The notes beneath the pieces were generated by a model. That model saw only the letters and a program-made list of their open reading frames with translations, was not told the DNA's origin and did no database searches. A stretch of 64,000 nucleotides of DNA from Hymenobacter gelipurpurascens (GTDB taxonomy: Bacteria; Bacteroidota; Bacteroidia; Cytophagales; Hymenobacteraceae). The number at the start of each line of letters is the position of its first letter. Position 1 is the first letter of the stretch. Positions 45,357 to 54,698 of the stretch are shown one piece after another. Made by a program: the position numbers and the translations under genes. The stretch lies in assembly GCF_900187375.1 (NCBI RefSeq), contig NZ_FYEW01000004.1:186001-250000 (forward strand). The letters run 5' to 3'.

Positions 45357-46565
45357 CTACGCAAGCTCAATGAAAAAGGTAGTGCCTTGCCGTTCCCGGC
45401 TTTCCAGCCAGATGTGCCCGCCATGGAGCTCCACGATTTGCTTGGCGATGAACAGGCCCAGGCCCGTAGTTGTTTCGCCCTGCAGGCCGGCGCGGCGGGT
45501 GGGGTTGAACTTCTCAAACAGGCTGCCGTGCAGCTTGGCCGGAATGCCGATGCCCGTGTCCTGCACCGTAAGCAGGGTCTTGCCGGCCTCTTTGCGCAAG
45601 CCAACGGTGATGGTGCCCCCGGCCGGCGTGAACTTGAGCGCGTTGCTGAGCAGGTTGGTCAGCACCCGGCCAAACTTCTCCGGGTGGAGGGGAGTCTGCA
45701 GGGGCTCCGGCGGCAGATCCAGGACCAGCTTCAGGCCCTTTTCCTGGGCCTCCAGGCGGTGCTGATCGAGCTGCGCGCTTACGTAGGTGCTCAGGTCGGT
45801 GGGCCTTTTCTGCAGCCCATTCTGATCCAGGTCGCCAATGTAGAGCACGTCTTCGAGCAGGCTGTGGGCGTGGGCGCAGGCCTGCTGAATCAGGGACAGG
45901 TAGTTCACCATCTCCGGCGGCGGGGGGGCCTGGCCGCTGCGGCTGGCCACTTCGCGCTGCAGCAGGTCCGTGAGCAGCTCGATGTGGGCGATGGGCCCCT
46001 TCAGATCGTGGGTGGCCAGCTGCAGAATGGTTTCCTGAGCGTCGTACACGCGTTTGAGGGTGGCTTCGAGGTGCTTGCGCTCAGAAATATCTTCCAGAAT
46101 CGTGTAGCCGAGCTCGGCCCCTTCGTCGGGAAAGAGCACCGAGTGGACCTGGCACCAGAACGAGGAGCCATCGGCACGCACCAGGCACGTTTCCAGGGTG
46201 AAGGCCGGCAGCTTGTGTTCCCAGAGCCGCTGCTGCAGCTCCTGCCAGTCGGCCCGGTGGTCGGGGTGCGCAAACTCAATAATTTTGCGCCCAAGTAAGT
46301 CCTCGGGGCTGTTGAAGCCTAGCATGGCTACCACTGCCTGGTTTACCTGCCGGATTGTGAGGTCGGGCGTGATGATCTTCTGGCCGAGGGGAGCATTTTC
46401 GAACACGGTGCGGAAGCGCGCCTGGCTCTGCTCATAACGGTCTTTCTGCACCGAGCCCGCCGCTTTGGTCGCGAGCTGCTCGCGGAGCTGGCGGACTTCA
46501 TCGCGCAGGGCGTCGGTTTCTGCCTGAGAAGGAGCCCCGGCGACGGGTGTTGGAGCTTGGGACAT
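45357..46565 (-). CDS. PAS-domain sensor histidine kinase
   Basis: This is a soluble histidine kinase of 402 residues. A short coiled coil (ETDALRDEVRQLREQLATK) leads to a PAS domain (about 48-165; RFRTVFENAPLGQKIITPDL), then His186 in LATHDLKGPI within a HisKA-type dimerisation helix, and an ATPase domain with NLLSNALKFTPAGG, DTGIGIP, and TTTGLGLFIAKQI. No membrane segment is seen. With the receiver gene next to it, it forms a two-component pair; the cue bound by PAS is unknown. Confidence 0.92.
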   Translation of the reverse strand: MSQAPTPVAGAPSQAETDALRDEVRQLREQLATKAAGSVQKDRYEQSQARFRTVFENAPLGQKIITPDLTIRQVNQAVVAMLGFNSPEDLLGRKIIEFAHPDHRADWQELQQRLWEHKLPAFTLETCLVRADGSSFWCQVHSVLFPDEGAELGYTILEDISERKHLEATLKRVYDAQETILQLATHDLKGPIAHIELLTDLLQREVASRSGQAPPPPEMVNYLSLIQQACAHAHSLLEDVLYIGDLDQNGLQKRPTDLSTYVSAQLDQHRLEAQEKGLKLVLDLPPEPLQTPLHPEKFGRVLTNLLSNALKFTPAGGTITVGLRKEAGKTLLTVQDTGIGIPAKLHGSLFEKFNPTRRAGLQGETTTGLGLFIAKQIVELHGGHIWLESRERQGTTFFIELA

Positions 46566-47181
46566 AAGAGCAATTACTGGAAAACGGGAATACGGAAAGG
46601 TACGGAAAGAAAAGGCCCAAGCGAATGAAGCTGACCTGCACGGCCCTCACCCGGCTGGGTGGACCGCCGCGGGGCTCTAAGCCAGAGCTGTCCTTCCTAG
46701 GCCAGGGTGAAGAGTGAGTTTTCTTCTGTCAATAAGAATGTTATGCTGGACTGGCTGAAGCCTCTCACCTGAATCGTTGCCTATTTGTAGAGACGCAACA
46801 GGGGGAGCATTGTCGGTAGAACAACTGGCCTAGAACGAAGCCTGGTAAACATCCTCAGCAAACGAAAGCCACCGGAGCTGACGACCTGACCTAAATTATG
46901 GCGCCTCTACCTCCGGCAACATCCGCACGCGAGATGCTTGCGCACAACTTTCATGGCTAAAGCAAAAAAAATTATCCATTGGCAATAGCTGTGTTTCCAC
47001 GGTAAGCTCGCCCATATGACAGATGAACTGTCTGATTCGCCGGATAAAAAACTGAAGCTCTCAGCGACAGAGAGTTGCGACCGGGTAGCATCCTCTAGCA
47101 AGCACATCCTTTCAGCTTCCCTCTCGGTATAGAGGCGATGAAGCGCCGGAACGGCGCTATTTGCTTCCTCTCCGCAGCCCT
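46566..47181. other. Gene-free stretch between the kinase and a small hypothetical gene
   Basis: About 616 bases with no convincing gene. It probably holds the divergent promoters of the kinase operon and the small gene at 47182. A GGCCTAG motif occurs near 46830 and its complement near 46697. A short minus-strand open frame at 46907-47107 lacks supporting features. Confidence 0.4.
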
Positions 47182-47544
47182 ATGGATACTGTTTTACTAC
47201 ATCGCCTTCAACAGCTCCGGGATGAACTGGACATGAGCATGACCTCCAACACCGGGCTGTCGGTGCTTTACTCCCTGCGGCGGGAGCTCGTGCGCTTCCT
47301 GCGGCGGGTGCCGGCCCCTTTGCTCTCCACGCTGCCGCTAGCGCTGTGCACGCAGTTCCGCACCTGCCTGGGGGCATTGCAGGTGCCACCGTCCTTTCCG
47401 GGCAGCAACCTGCAGAAGCTGCACCTGGAAACTGAGCAGGCGCTTTCCTTTCTGGAGGAAATAGCCAACCTGGATGGTGTTTTACTTAGTGCGCCGGCCG
47501 GCGTGGCTCAGGCCCGAAAAGGAGGCCTGCCGGTAAGCAGATAG
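47182..47544 (+). CDS. Small hypothetical helical protein
   Basis: This is a 120-residue protein I do not recognise. The ATG at 47182 is preferred to an upstream TTG at 47161. It is predicted mainly helical, with Leu/Arg-rich amphipathic segments (LLHRLQQLRDELDMSMTS, LYSLRRELVRFLRRVPAPLL) and no signal peptide. Coding is supported by codon use and third-position GC. A GC-rich hairpin at 47678-47718 follows. Its location near kinases and STAS-like proteins suggests an accessory cytoplasmic role only by proximity. Confidence 0.5.
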   Translation: MDTVLLHRLQQLRDELDMSMTSNTGLSVLYSLRRELVRFLRRVPAPLLSTLPLALCTQFRTCLGALQVPPSFPGSNLQKLHLETEQALSFLEEIANLDGVLLSAPAGVAQARKGGLPVSR

Positions 47545-47677
47545 GTTTTCCCGGCCGGAAAATTAGACCGGGCAGAAACCCAGTCTGCGCGGAGTATGCC
47601 CGGTGCTTACATCAGCTATTCTTGGCCGGACCGGCTCTGTAGGCCACCTTCGGCTGGCGTCCTCCCGTAAGAAGGCA

Positions 47678-47718
47678 GCGACTCCGCCACCTGACCGACC
47701 ACCAGGTGGCGGAGTCGC
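47678..47718. terminator. Terminator-like hairpin
   Basis: A perfect 16-bp GC-rich inverted repeat (47678-47693 with 47703-47718) and a 9-nt loop, with a TTTT run 11 bases beyond. It lies between the small gene at 47182 and the fragment at 47771 and would end transcription from the former. Confidence 0.65.
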
Positions 47719-47770
47719 GGCAGCTGCGGTTTTATGCCGGCCACGCCCTTGGAGCGCTCTCCGTAATTGA

Positions 47771-47995
47771 CCGCCAGCCCCGCCGCCTTACAGCGAGCTG
47801 AATGATTTGCTTACCCGCATCGGCACCCTGAGCCAGCTGGCCCGCCGGCAAGAAGGCCTGCCTAATTCGCCGTCCCTGTACCGAACCCGGCGCTCTATCG
47901 ATGAGGAAGCCGATCTGGTTATCTGGCTGCTAGAGCAGCATACGGCAGATGCGCTGGCCGCCCTGCAGGCCCCTCCATCCTCCTCACTGGCCTAG
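47771..47995 (+). pseudogene. Probable gene fragment without a clear start
   Basis: The frame is open from 47771 and reads YSELNDLLTRIGTLSQLARR, then TRRSIDEEADLVIWLLEQHT, to a GGCCTAG stop at 47995. It looks coding (regular helix pattern, GC-rich third positions) but has no ATG; TTG at 47807 is the only start-like codon. Just upstream, another frame reads LRFYAGHALGALSVIDRQPRR up to a TGA at 47798-47800 region, so a frameshift joining the two is plausible. I do not recognise the family. Confidence 0.3.
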
Positions 47996-48198
47996 CCTCC
48001 CTTTAACTTCGAAAGAAGAAACAGACTTCTTGGATCTGGGACCGGCTTATCTCCGCTCTGCTGCCGGTATGCGCTAGGAGCTAGGTTACTACATTTCCTG
48101 CGGGACCACAGGGTCCCTGCTTTTTTGGGCATCCTCCGAATGGCTTCTTAGCTTTGTGGCCCTTTGCTTACCAGAGTCTCCTATCTCACATTTTTCAC

Positions 48199-48618
48199 AT
48201 GCTCCAGCTGTCCGGATTACCAATCTATTACCAGAATTCCATAGGGCGCTTGTATGAGGATCCGGGGGGCTATGTCATCGTGGATTACAACGCCGGCAGC
48301 CGCCTGAAAACTGACTATACGGCTTTCCTGCAGCACCTGGAAAACCTGCTGAAACGGCGGGGCTGGAACAAGATGCTGGCCAACCAGCGGCTGATGGCTC
48401 CCTTCACCGAGGAAGAAGGCCTCTGGATTCGCGGTCAATGGCTTACCGTCAGCCACGCGCTGCAGCGCGAGATGGTGGCCGCCGTGCTGCTCCCCGACGA
48501 CGTGTTTGCCCGTCTGGGCATGAACTCTCTCATGCACGAGGCCCGGGAAGGCGCCCTGGTTTACCGGATCTTCAATGATGCGCAGGCAGCCGCGGTGTGG
48601 CTGCGTCAGGTGGCCTAG
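48199..48618 (+). CDS. STAS/SEC14-like small cytoplasmic protein
   Basis: This is a 139-residue protein from the ATG at 48199. Its pattern (YVIVDYNAGSRLKTDYTAFL, WNKMLANQRLMAPFTEEEGLW, YRIFNDAQAAAVWLRQV) resembles the SpoIIAA-like STAS/SEC14 family common in Hymenobacter, where the tail helix xxxAAxWL is typical. The role of these proteins is not established; a regulatory or lipid-binding function has been suggested for the fold. The next gene codes for a related protein 62 bases downstream. The stop codon lies in GTGGCCTAG. Confidence 0.6.
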   Translation: MLQLSGLPIYYQNSIGRLYEDPGGYVIVDYNAGSRLKTDYTAFLQHLENLLKRRGWNKMLANQRLMAPFTEEEGLWIRGQWLTVSHALQREMVAAVLLPDDVFARLGMNSLMHEAREGALVYRIFNDAQAAAVWLRQVA

Positions 48619-48680
48619 CAAGGCGCGCCCGGCGCAACCCTGCTCAGCTTCCCGCGTTGAAGCCATCCAACCCGCTTCTG

Positions 48681-49094
48681 ATGCCCATTCTTGTCTCCTA
48701 TCCCGTCTTGGTGCTGCACCTGCATCTGGGTTCCTGCACTGCGTTGGAAACCGAATGGCTGGGCTACGCCAGCAGCACCGACTTTCGCCTCCACATTACG
48801 GAGGCACTGGACCTGGCCCGGCAGCACGGAGTAACGGCCTGGATAGCCAACGACCGCCTCCTGGGCGCCGTGCGGCCCACCGACTTAACCTGGATCGGAG
48901 AGGAAGTGCTGCCCGCCATGGTCGAGCTGGGCATTGTTCGCTTCTGCCGGCTGGAAGCAGAGCAAACCCTGAATAGAATGCTCATCGCGCACCTCTATGA
49001 GGACACTACGCCCGCTCTGCCATTTGAAACACGTACGTTCCCGGAGGTCCAGCAGGCCCGGGCCTGGGCTACCAGCCCTCTTCCTGCCAACTAA
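48681..49094 (+). CDS. STAS/SEC14-like small cytoplasmic protein, paralogue
   Basis: This is a 137-residue protein from the ATG at 48681. The alternation WLGYASSTDFRLHITEALDL, VTAWIANDRLLGAVRPTDLTW and LPFETRTFPEVQQARAWA parallels the preceding protein (substrate-like strand, NDRLL/NQRLM segment, C-terminal helix with ARAW), so the two look like a tandem pair in the SpoIIAA-like family. There is no signal peptide. Function is unknown. Confidence 0.6.
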   Translation: MPILVSYPVLVLHLHLGSCTALETEWLGYASSTDFRLHITEALDLARQHGVTAWIANDRLLGAVRPTDLTWIGEEVLPAMVELGIVRFCRLEAEQTLNRMLIAHLYEDTTPALPFETRTFPEVQQARAWATSPLPAN

Positions 49095-50008
49095 GCTCCT
49101 GTTAGCCTAAGCGCCGTCCAAATGCAGGGACCTGCCCTATTCAGCAGGGAAACCTACCCTTTACGGAGGGATTGCTGCCAACCGTTTTTCCTGCGTCCTA
49201 AACGATACCCGCCTGGTAAGCGGCCTCTAAGACAATTTCAGAGAATGAGTAATTGCCGAGTGGACACCGAATGTGGCCTAGACCGGGCAAATCTACTTCG
49301 TCACCACTACTACGCCTGAAGCGCTGGCGGCGGCCGTTTTTCACACCCAGCTTGCGACTTCTGGCAAGGAGGTATTCCTTCCGCAGCAGCTGCAATGCAA
49401 GTTTTACTTTCATTACAGTTGGGGTATTGCTGAATAATAACTCCGCTGGGTGAGTGCTTCTCCTTACTGTGCTATATGTGGTAATCCGAGATACAGGATT
49501 AATTATATTATTTATAAAATAAAATTAATATTTTTTGCGGCTCTGTAAAAGTGCATAATACATCGTTATTGTGTGTTTTTTCTCGGGTTACGCTAGCAGG
49601 TGACCTGTTCTATAAGGTTAGTATTATTCTTATTATACAATTTATTGACTGGACATTCGCGCAATTTGACATTGCTAGCAAATTATAAGTTAAAGAGGGG
49701 CAAGCTCGGCAGATAGCTTGAAAGAATATAGGCGTTAATCAGATATAACTTGCTGTAAGAAGGTAGTATAGAAAGCCCAATTAGGCGCTATTGAGACCAG
49801 TCTGGCCGTAAATAAACGGTTAGCAGGGTTGTTATAACTATTCTGACATTGCATTGCATAAACATGCTTGGCATTGTGTAGCTTTAAGGAAACCGGTTGA
49901 TTATGCTTTCTTTGGAAAGAACTGATCTTCAGGTTGCTTCCTGCAGATGAGCGAGTAGTGGTTTTTTCCTGCACTCGCTTACCTGTCCGCCCACTTACCT
50001 GCCCTACC
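49095..50008. other. AT-rich gene-poor stretch upstream of the Ig-repeat protein
   Basis: About 914 bases without a convincing gene. One plus-strand frame (49282-49437) reads like a coding remnant, TGQIYFVTTTTPEALAAAVF and on to FYFHYSWGIAE, preceded in frame by a TAG within GGCCTAG at 49279-49281; it may be a decayed relative of the STAS-like genes. From about 49480 to 49740 the DNA becomes strongly AT-rich, unlike the rest of the window, and may hold the promoter region of the gene at 50009 or foreign DNA. Confidence 0.4.
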
Positions 50009-53000
50009 ATGCGCGCAGAGCTAACGCAGTCTACCCGTATTCCCTATCTGCCAATTCCTACTTCCATCCAACTTACTGGCATCAGCCACCGATGTACGGC
50101 TAGGTGGGCACGTATGGCCGTAGGTTGGCTTCTGACGTTGTTTGTGGTCTTGTTGAGCGGGGCGGCTTCTCCGGCTCTTGCGCAGGCGACCTCCCCAGAG
50201 TGCGCGGCCGATGAGAAGTTTGCCAACACCTGGTATTTTGGCTTCAAAGCGGGGCTGGACTTCAATCAGGCCTCGGCCGACTCCCTGCCGAAGGTGCTCA
50301 CCGATGGAGCCATGGATGCCCCCGCCGGCTCGGGGGTGATGTCGGATAAGGACGGTAAGATTCTCTTTTACAGCAACGGCGAAACCGTGTGGAATGGCGA
50401 CGGCTCCGTGATGACCAACGGCACGGGGCTGGCCGGCAACCGCTTCACCACCGACGGCCCCCTGCCCATCAAACTGCCGGGCAAACCTACGCCGGGCCAA
50501 GCTACGCGCTACCTGCTCTTTACCCTGAATAGCACCGTAGGCCTGAGCTACTCGGAGATAGAAATTCCGGCGGGTGGGGGGCCGGGCACCGTCATTGCCG
50601 CCACCAAAAACACGCCTCTGGCCCGCGGCACGGCTGAGAAGCTCACGGGCGTATTTCATAAAAACGGCTGCGACATCTGGATTATCGCGCACGGCTGGGG
50701 CGATGAAAAAGCGGGCAATGACAACCGGGGCGACGCCTTCCTGGCTTACCGCGTGCGGCAATCCGCCGGCTATACCGGGCCGGTCCTCATCGACGCGCCC
50801 ATTCTTTCAACCGTCGGCAGCCTGCACGCGCCGAGCGTAGCGGCCCTGGGCTACAAAGGCCAGATGAAGGTAACGCCTGATGGGCAGCGGCTGGCCCTGG
50901 CCCGCTACAGCGAAGCGGTGGGCGACAGCAGCAGCACCGTGGAGCTGTTTGGGTTTGACACCGGCACGGGCCAGGTGAGCGTCAACCCGCAGGTACCGTA
51001 CGTTGTAGACAAGGGCGCGGGGAAATACTACGGGGTGAGTTTTTCGCCCGGCAGCTACCTCTACGCCACCGTGCGCAACCCGGCCAAGCTGCTGCAGTTT
51101 GATATCAGCGGAAACGGGCCGGTCACCAAGCAGGACATTCCGCTTAAGCAGAAAACTCCCGCCGACCTGGGCTCCATGCAGGCTGCGCCCGATGGCAAGA
51201 TTTACGTGGCCCGCGACAACCAGCCCGCCTTGGGCTTCATCCCCTACCCCGACTCGCTGGGACCCAAGATCGGCTACGCCGATGATAGCCTGCAATTGGG
51301 CGGCCGCCTAAGTGGCCTAGGCCTGGTCAACTTCAACCAAAGCTCCTTGTTGCGCGTGGGGCCTAGTGCGCAGATCACGGGGTGCCGGCAAATTTCCTTC
51401 AGGGCCCCGCCCATTGACTTTGATAACAAGAAGTATCTCTGGACGTTTGGCGACGGCGCTACTTCAACCGAGGAGAATCCGGTTCATGTGTACGCTACGC
51501 CCGGCAACTACACCGTGACGCTGCGCATTGATACCGACTGCTTTTGCCGCGAAAGCTCGGGCCGTATCCAGGTGCCGGACTTGCCGGTACCGGGCAGCAT
51601 TGCGGCGCCTCAGACGGTGTGCGCGGGTACTGCGCCAGCCACGCTGACCAGCAGTGCTAGCGCTACCAGCGACGCTGGCTTGCCGATTGTTTACCAGTGG
51701 GAATCCTCGACGGATAACACCACCTTCACAACTATTGGGGGAGCTAACGGTCCCACCTACACGCCACCAAGTTCGCTGCCGGTTGGTACGACTTATTTCC
51801 GCCGCCGCGTTCAGCTGCTGCTGCCGGATCGTACTGGTCCTTACTGCGAATCCCGCACGACCGCCTCGGTCGCCATTACGGTGCTGCCTGCCCTCACGCC
51901 CGGCACCATTGCCGCCGACCAGGCCGTGTGCGCCGGCAGCCCAGTAGCCCCCCTGACGAGTACTGCCCCGGCCACGGGTGGGTCCGGCGCGTTTGCCTAT
52001 CAGTGGGAGTCTTCCCTGGATAATGTGACCTGGACGGCTATCGGTGGCGCGACGGGCGAAACCTTCGCGCCCGGCTCTCTGCAGGTCACCACCTACTTCC
52101 GTCGTCAGGTAGCTTCCGGGCCGTGCACTTCCACCCCATCGAATACGGTTATTATCAGAGTGGAGCCGGCCGTGCTACCCGGCAGCATTGCCGCCAGCCA
52201 AGCGCTCTGCGCCCGCAGCACCCCCGCCCCTCTCACCAGCGAATCGCCGGCCACGGGCGGCCCGGGCGCTATCAACTACCAATGGGAGTCTTCAGCGGAT
52301 AATAACACCTGGTTGCCAATCAGCGGAGCCAACGGGCCTACGTTTGCACCGGGTCCGCTTACCGCCACTACTTCCTACCGCCGCCGGGCCAGCTCGGGCA
52401 CGGCCTGCTCGCCGGTCTTCTCCAACGTGGTGACCATCACCGTAACCCCGGCGCTTGTGGCGGGCACCATTGCCGCCGATCAGACGCTGTGCGTGGGAAA
52501 TGCGGCCGCGCCCCTGACGAGCACGGCTCCCGCTACGGGCGGGACGGGCTCCTTCGCCTATCAATGGGAGTTCTCGGCCGACAATACGACCTGGACGGCA
52601 ATCGGCGGCGCAACGGGCGAGACCTTCTCGCCCGGACCACTCACCGCTACCACGCTTTTCCGGCGCCGGGTAAGCTCCGGTGCCTGTGCCGCCACGCCGT
52701 CCAATGTCGTGACCATAACGGTGGTTCCCGCCCTCACGGCCGGCAGCATTGCCGCCAGCCAGGCGCTGTGTGCGGGCAGCCCGGTGGTGCCCCTTACCAG
52801 CACCGCCCCCGCTGCGGGAGGTGGGGGCAGTATTGCTTATCAATGGGAATCTTCCCCGGATAATGCTGCCTGGGCGGCTATAGGGGGTGCCACTGGCGCC
52901 GACTACACACCCGGCCCCCTTACGACGACCACTTACTTCCGGCGCCAGGCCAGCGCGGGCACGGCTTGTTCCCCGGTTTTCTCCAACGTAGTGACCATCA

Positions 53001-54622
53001 CTGTGACCCCGGCGCTGACAGCCGGCACCATCGGTACCAGTCAGACCGTGTGCCCCGGCGCTACTCCTGCACCCCTTACCAGCACTGCAGCAGCCAGTGG
53101 CGGCACGGGCTCCTTTGCCTATCAGTGGGAATCCTCGCCGGACAACAACAGCTGGACGGCAATCAGCGGCGCTACCAGTGCTGACTTCACCCCGGGTCCG
53201 CTCACGGCTACTACCTATTTCCGGCGCCGCGTAAGTTCGGGGCCTTGTGGACCAGTGTATTCGCCGGTAGTTACCCTGACGGTGCTGCCGACCCTTAACG
53301 TGGGCAGCATTGCGGCCGACCAGAATATCTGCGCCGGCACCACGCCCGCCTCACTTACCAGCACCGGCGATGCCAGCGGCGGTACGGGCACGTTTGCCTA
53401 CCAGTGGGAATCGTCGCCGGATAACCTGACCTGGAACCCCATAGGGGGTGCCAACAGCGCTACGCTTGCCCCCGGCCCCCTGACGGCCACCACCTATTTC
53501 CGGCGGCGCGTGACGTCGGGCACCGGCACCTGCTCCACGGGCGTTTCCAACGTGGTGGCGGTGCAGGTACGGCCCGTCGTGACGCCCAGCGTGAGTTTGG
53601 CTACCCCGCCCGTGCAGTGCCCCGGCACACCGCTGACCTTCACGGCCGTGGTGGCCAACGCGGGCCCGGCGCCTACGGTCCAGTGGTTCGTGAATAACGT
53701 GGCGGTGGCCAGCGGACCCACATTCACCAGCAGCACGCTGGTCTCCGGCGATCAGGTTCGGGTGGAAGTGACGCCCACGACGGGCCTGTGCAGCACGGGG
53801 CCGGCCGTGGCCACGGTCACGGTGACGCGCACCCCTACTCCCCTGCCTACGCTGGCCATTGCCGTGCAGCCGGGCGGGCCCGTCTGCCTGGGCGCACCCC
53901 TGACCTTCAGCATCGCCAGCGTAACCGAGCCTGGCCCCACGCCTGCGTATCAATGGCAGGTGAATGGCAGCGACGTGCCCGGGGCTACGGGCCCGGTCTT
54001 CACCAGCACAACGCTGCGGGAAGGCCAGACCGTGACGCTGCGCCTGCGCACCACCAACAGTTGCGGGCAGGCCCTTTCGGTGGTTTCCAATGGCATCCCG
54101 GTGCGCATTCAGCCGCCGGTTGACGTGGATGCCGGCCCCGACAAGGAGATTCTGGCCGGCACTTCCGTGACCCTGGAAGGCCGCGCCGACGGCACTTACC
54201 CCGTGACGTGGAGCCCAACCGTGGGCCTGGCATTCCCCGGCAATCCGCTGCGGCCCGTGGCCTCACCCACGGTGACGACAACCTACACGCTTTCGGCCGG
54301 GGATGGCGGCTGCGCCGACTCCGACCAGGTGACCGTGACGGTGCGCCCCCCCATTCGCATTCCTAACGCCTTCACGCCCAACGGCGACGGCCGCGACGAC
54401 ACCTGGCAGATTGAGTTCATTGAGCAGTTTCCCGACAACACCGTGAGCGTGTTCAACCGCTGGGGCAACCGCATCTTCTCCGCCAACAACTACAGCCGGG
54501 CTAATGAGTGGCGCGGCGACATCAACGGGCAGCCCGCGCCGGTGGGCACCTACTACTACGTCGTCGTCACGAAGGGGCCGCTGGGCAAGTCCTACAGCGG
54601 GTCGATTACGATTCTGTATTAA
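50009..54622 (+). CDS. Giant Ig-repeat surface protein with gliding-motility C-terminal domain
   Basis: This is a T9SS-exported surface protein of about 1537 residues. The frame opens at a TTG (49934); I use the ATG at 50009, with 50114 as the alternative directly before the signal peptide (LLTLFVVLLSGAASPALAQ). Residues about 70-460 form a beta-propeller-like region (WYFGFKAGLDF, GKILFYSNGETVWNG, MQAAPDGKIYVARD), followed by a PKD domain (YLWTFGDGATSTEENPVHVY), seven Ig-like modules and three diverged ones. The C-terminus is the gliding motility-associated domain (IPNAFTPNGDGRDDTWQI, FNRWGNRIFS), which acts as a T9SS type B export signal. The downstream PorP/SprF gene is its typical partner. 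It is likely an adhesin or surface-matrix protein. Confidence 0.9.
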   Translation: MRAELTQSTRIPYLPIPTSIQLTGISHRCTARWARMAVGWLLTLFVVLLSGAASPALAQATSPECAADEKFANTWYFGFKAGLDFNQASADSLPKVLTDGAMDAPAGSGVMSDKDGKILFYSNGETVWNGDGSVMTNGTGLAGNRFTTDGPLPIKLPGKPTPGQATRYLLFTLNSTVGLSYSEIEIPAGGGPGTVIAATKNTPLARGTAEKLTGVFHKNGCDIWIIAHGWGDEKAGNDNRGDAFLAYRVRQSAGYTGPVLIDAPILSTVGSLHAPSVAALGYKGQMKVTPDGQRLALARYSEAVGDSSSTVELFGFDTGTGQVSVNPQVPYVVDKGAGKYYGVSFSPGSYLYATVRNPAKLLQFDISGNGPVTKQDIPLKQKTPADLGSMQAAPDGKIYVARDNQPALGFIPYPDSLGPKIGYADDSLQLGGRLSGLGLVNFNQSSLLRVGPSAQITGCRQISFRAPPIDFDNKKYLWTFGDGATSTEENPVHVYATPGNYTVTLRIDTDCFCRESSGRIQVPDLPVPGSIAAPQTVCAGTAPATLTSSASATSDAGLPIVYQWESSTDNTTFTTIGGANGPTYTPPSSLPVGTTYFRRRVQLLLPDRTGPYCESRTTASVAITVLPALTPGTIAADQAVCAGSPVAPLTSTAPATGGSGAFAYQWESSLDNVTWTAIGGATGETFAPGSLQVTTYFRRQVASGPCTSTPSNTVIIRVEPAVLPGSIAASQALCARSTPAPLTSESPATGGPGAINYQWESSADNNTWLPISGANGPTFAPGPLTATTSYRRRASSGTACSPVFSNVVTITVTPALVAGTIAADQTLCVGNAAAPLTSTAPATGGTGSFAYQWEFSADNTTWTAIGGATGETFSPGPLTATTLFRRRVSSGACAATPSNVVTITVVPALTAGSIAASQALCAGSPVVPLTSTAPAAGGGGSIAYQWESSPDNAAWAAIGGATGADYTPGPLTTTTYFRRQASAGTACSPVFSNVVTITVTPALTAGTIGTSQTVCPGATPAPLTSTAAASGGTGSFAYQWESSPDNNSWTAISGATSADFTPGPLTATTYFRRRVSSGPCGPVYSPVVTLTVLPTLNVGSIAADQNICAGTTPASLTSTGDASGGTGTFAYQWESSPDNLTWNPIGGANSATLAPGPLTATTYFRRRVTSGTGTCSTGVSNVVAVQVRPVVTPSVSLATPPVQCPGTPLTFTAVVANAGPAPTVQWFVNNVAVASGPTFTSSTLVSGDQVRVEVTPTTGLCSTGPAVATVTVTRTPTPLPTLAIAVQPGGPVCLGAPLTFSIASVTEPGPTPAYQWQVNGSDVPGATGPVFTSTTLREGQTVTLRLRTTNSCGQALSVVSNGIPVRIQPPVDVDAGPDKEILAGTSVTLEGRADGTYPVTWSPTVGLAFPGNPLRPVASPTVTTTYTLSAGDGGCADSDQVTVTVRPPIRIPNAFTPNGDGRDDTWQIEFIEQFPDNTVSVFNRWGNRIFSANNYSRANEWRGDINGQPAPVGTYYYVVVTKGPLGKSYSGSITILY
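51591..53580 (+). repeat. Seven tandem Ig-like modules of about 279-282 bp
   Basis: Modules begin at about 51591, 51898, 52178, 52458, 52738, 53020 and 53299, each opening G(S/T)IAAxQxxC and ending with xVVTITVxPAL-type strands. YQWESSxDNxTW and TTYFRRxxSSG recur in each. Modules 2, 4 and 6 resemble one another (GxFAYQWE), as do 3 and 5 (SGTACSPVFSNVVTITVTPAL), so expansion seems to have happened in two-module units of about 560 bp. Confidence 0.9.
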
Positions 54623-54698
54623 CCAGGCAGTGACCTAGAGTGCTTCAACCAGGCCTCTAGGCCACCTTCTTCGACAATCCTTAAGGCCAGCTACTGCT

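Noticed and set aside
46907-47107. Short minus-strand frame
   Set aside because: Cys-rich low-complexity translation without support; treated as intergenic.
49735-50010. Minus-strand frame in the AT-rich region
   Set aside because: No signal peptide, domain or codon bias; overlaps the start region of the Ig-repeat gene.
51591-53580. Frameshifts in the Ig repeats
   Set aside because: All modules stay in one frame; length changes are multiples of three.
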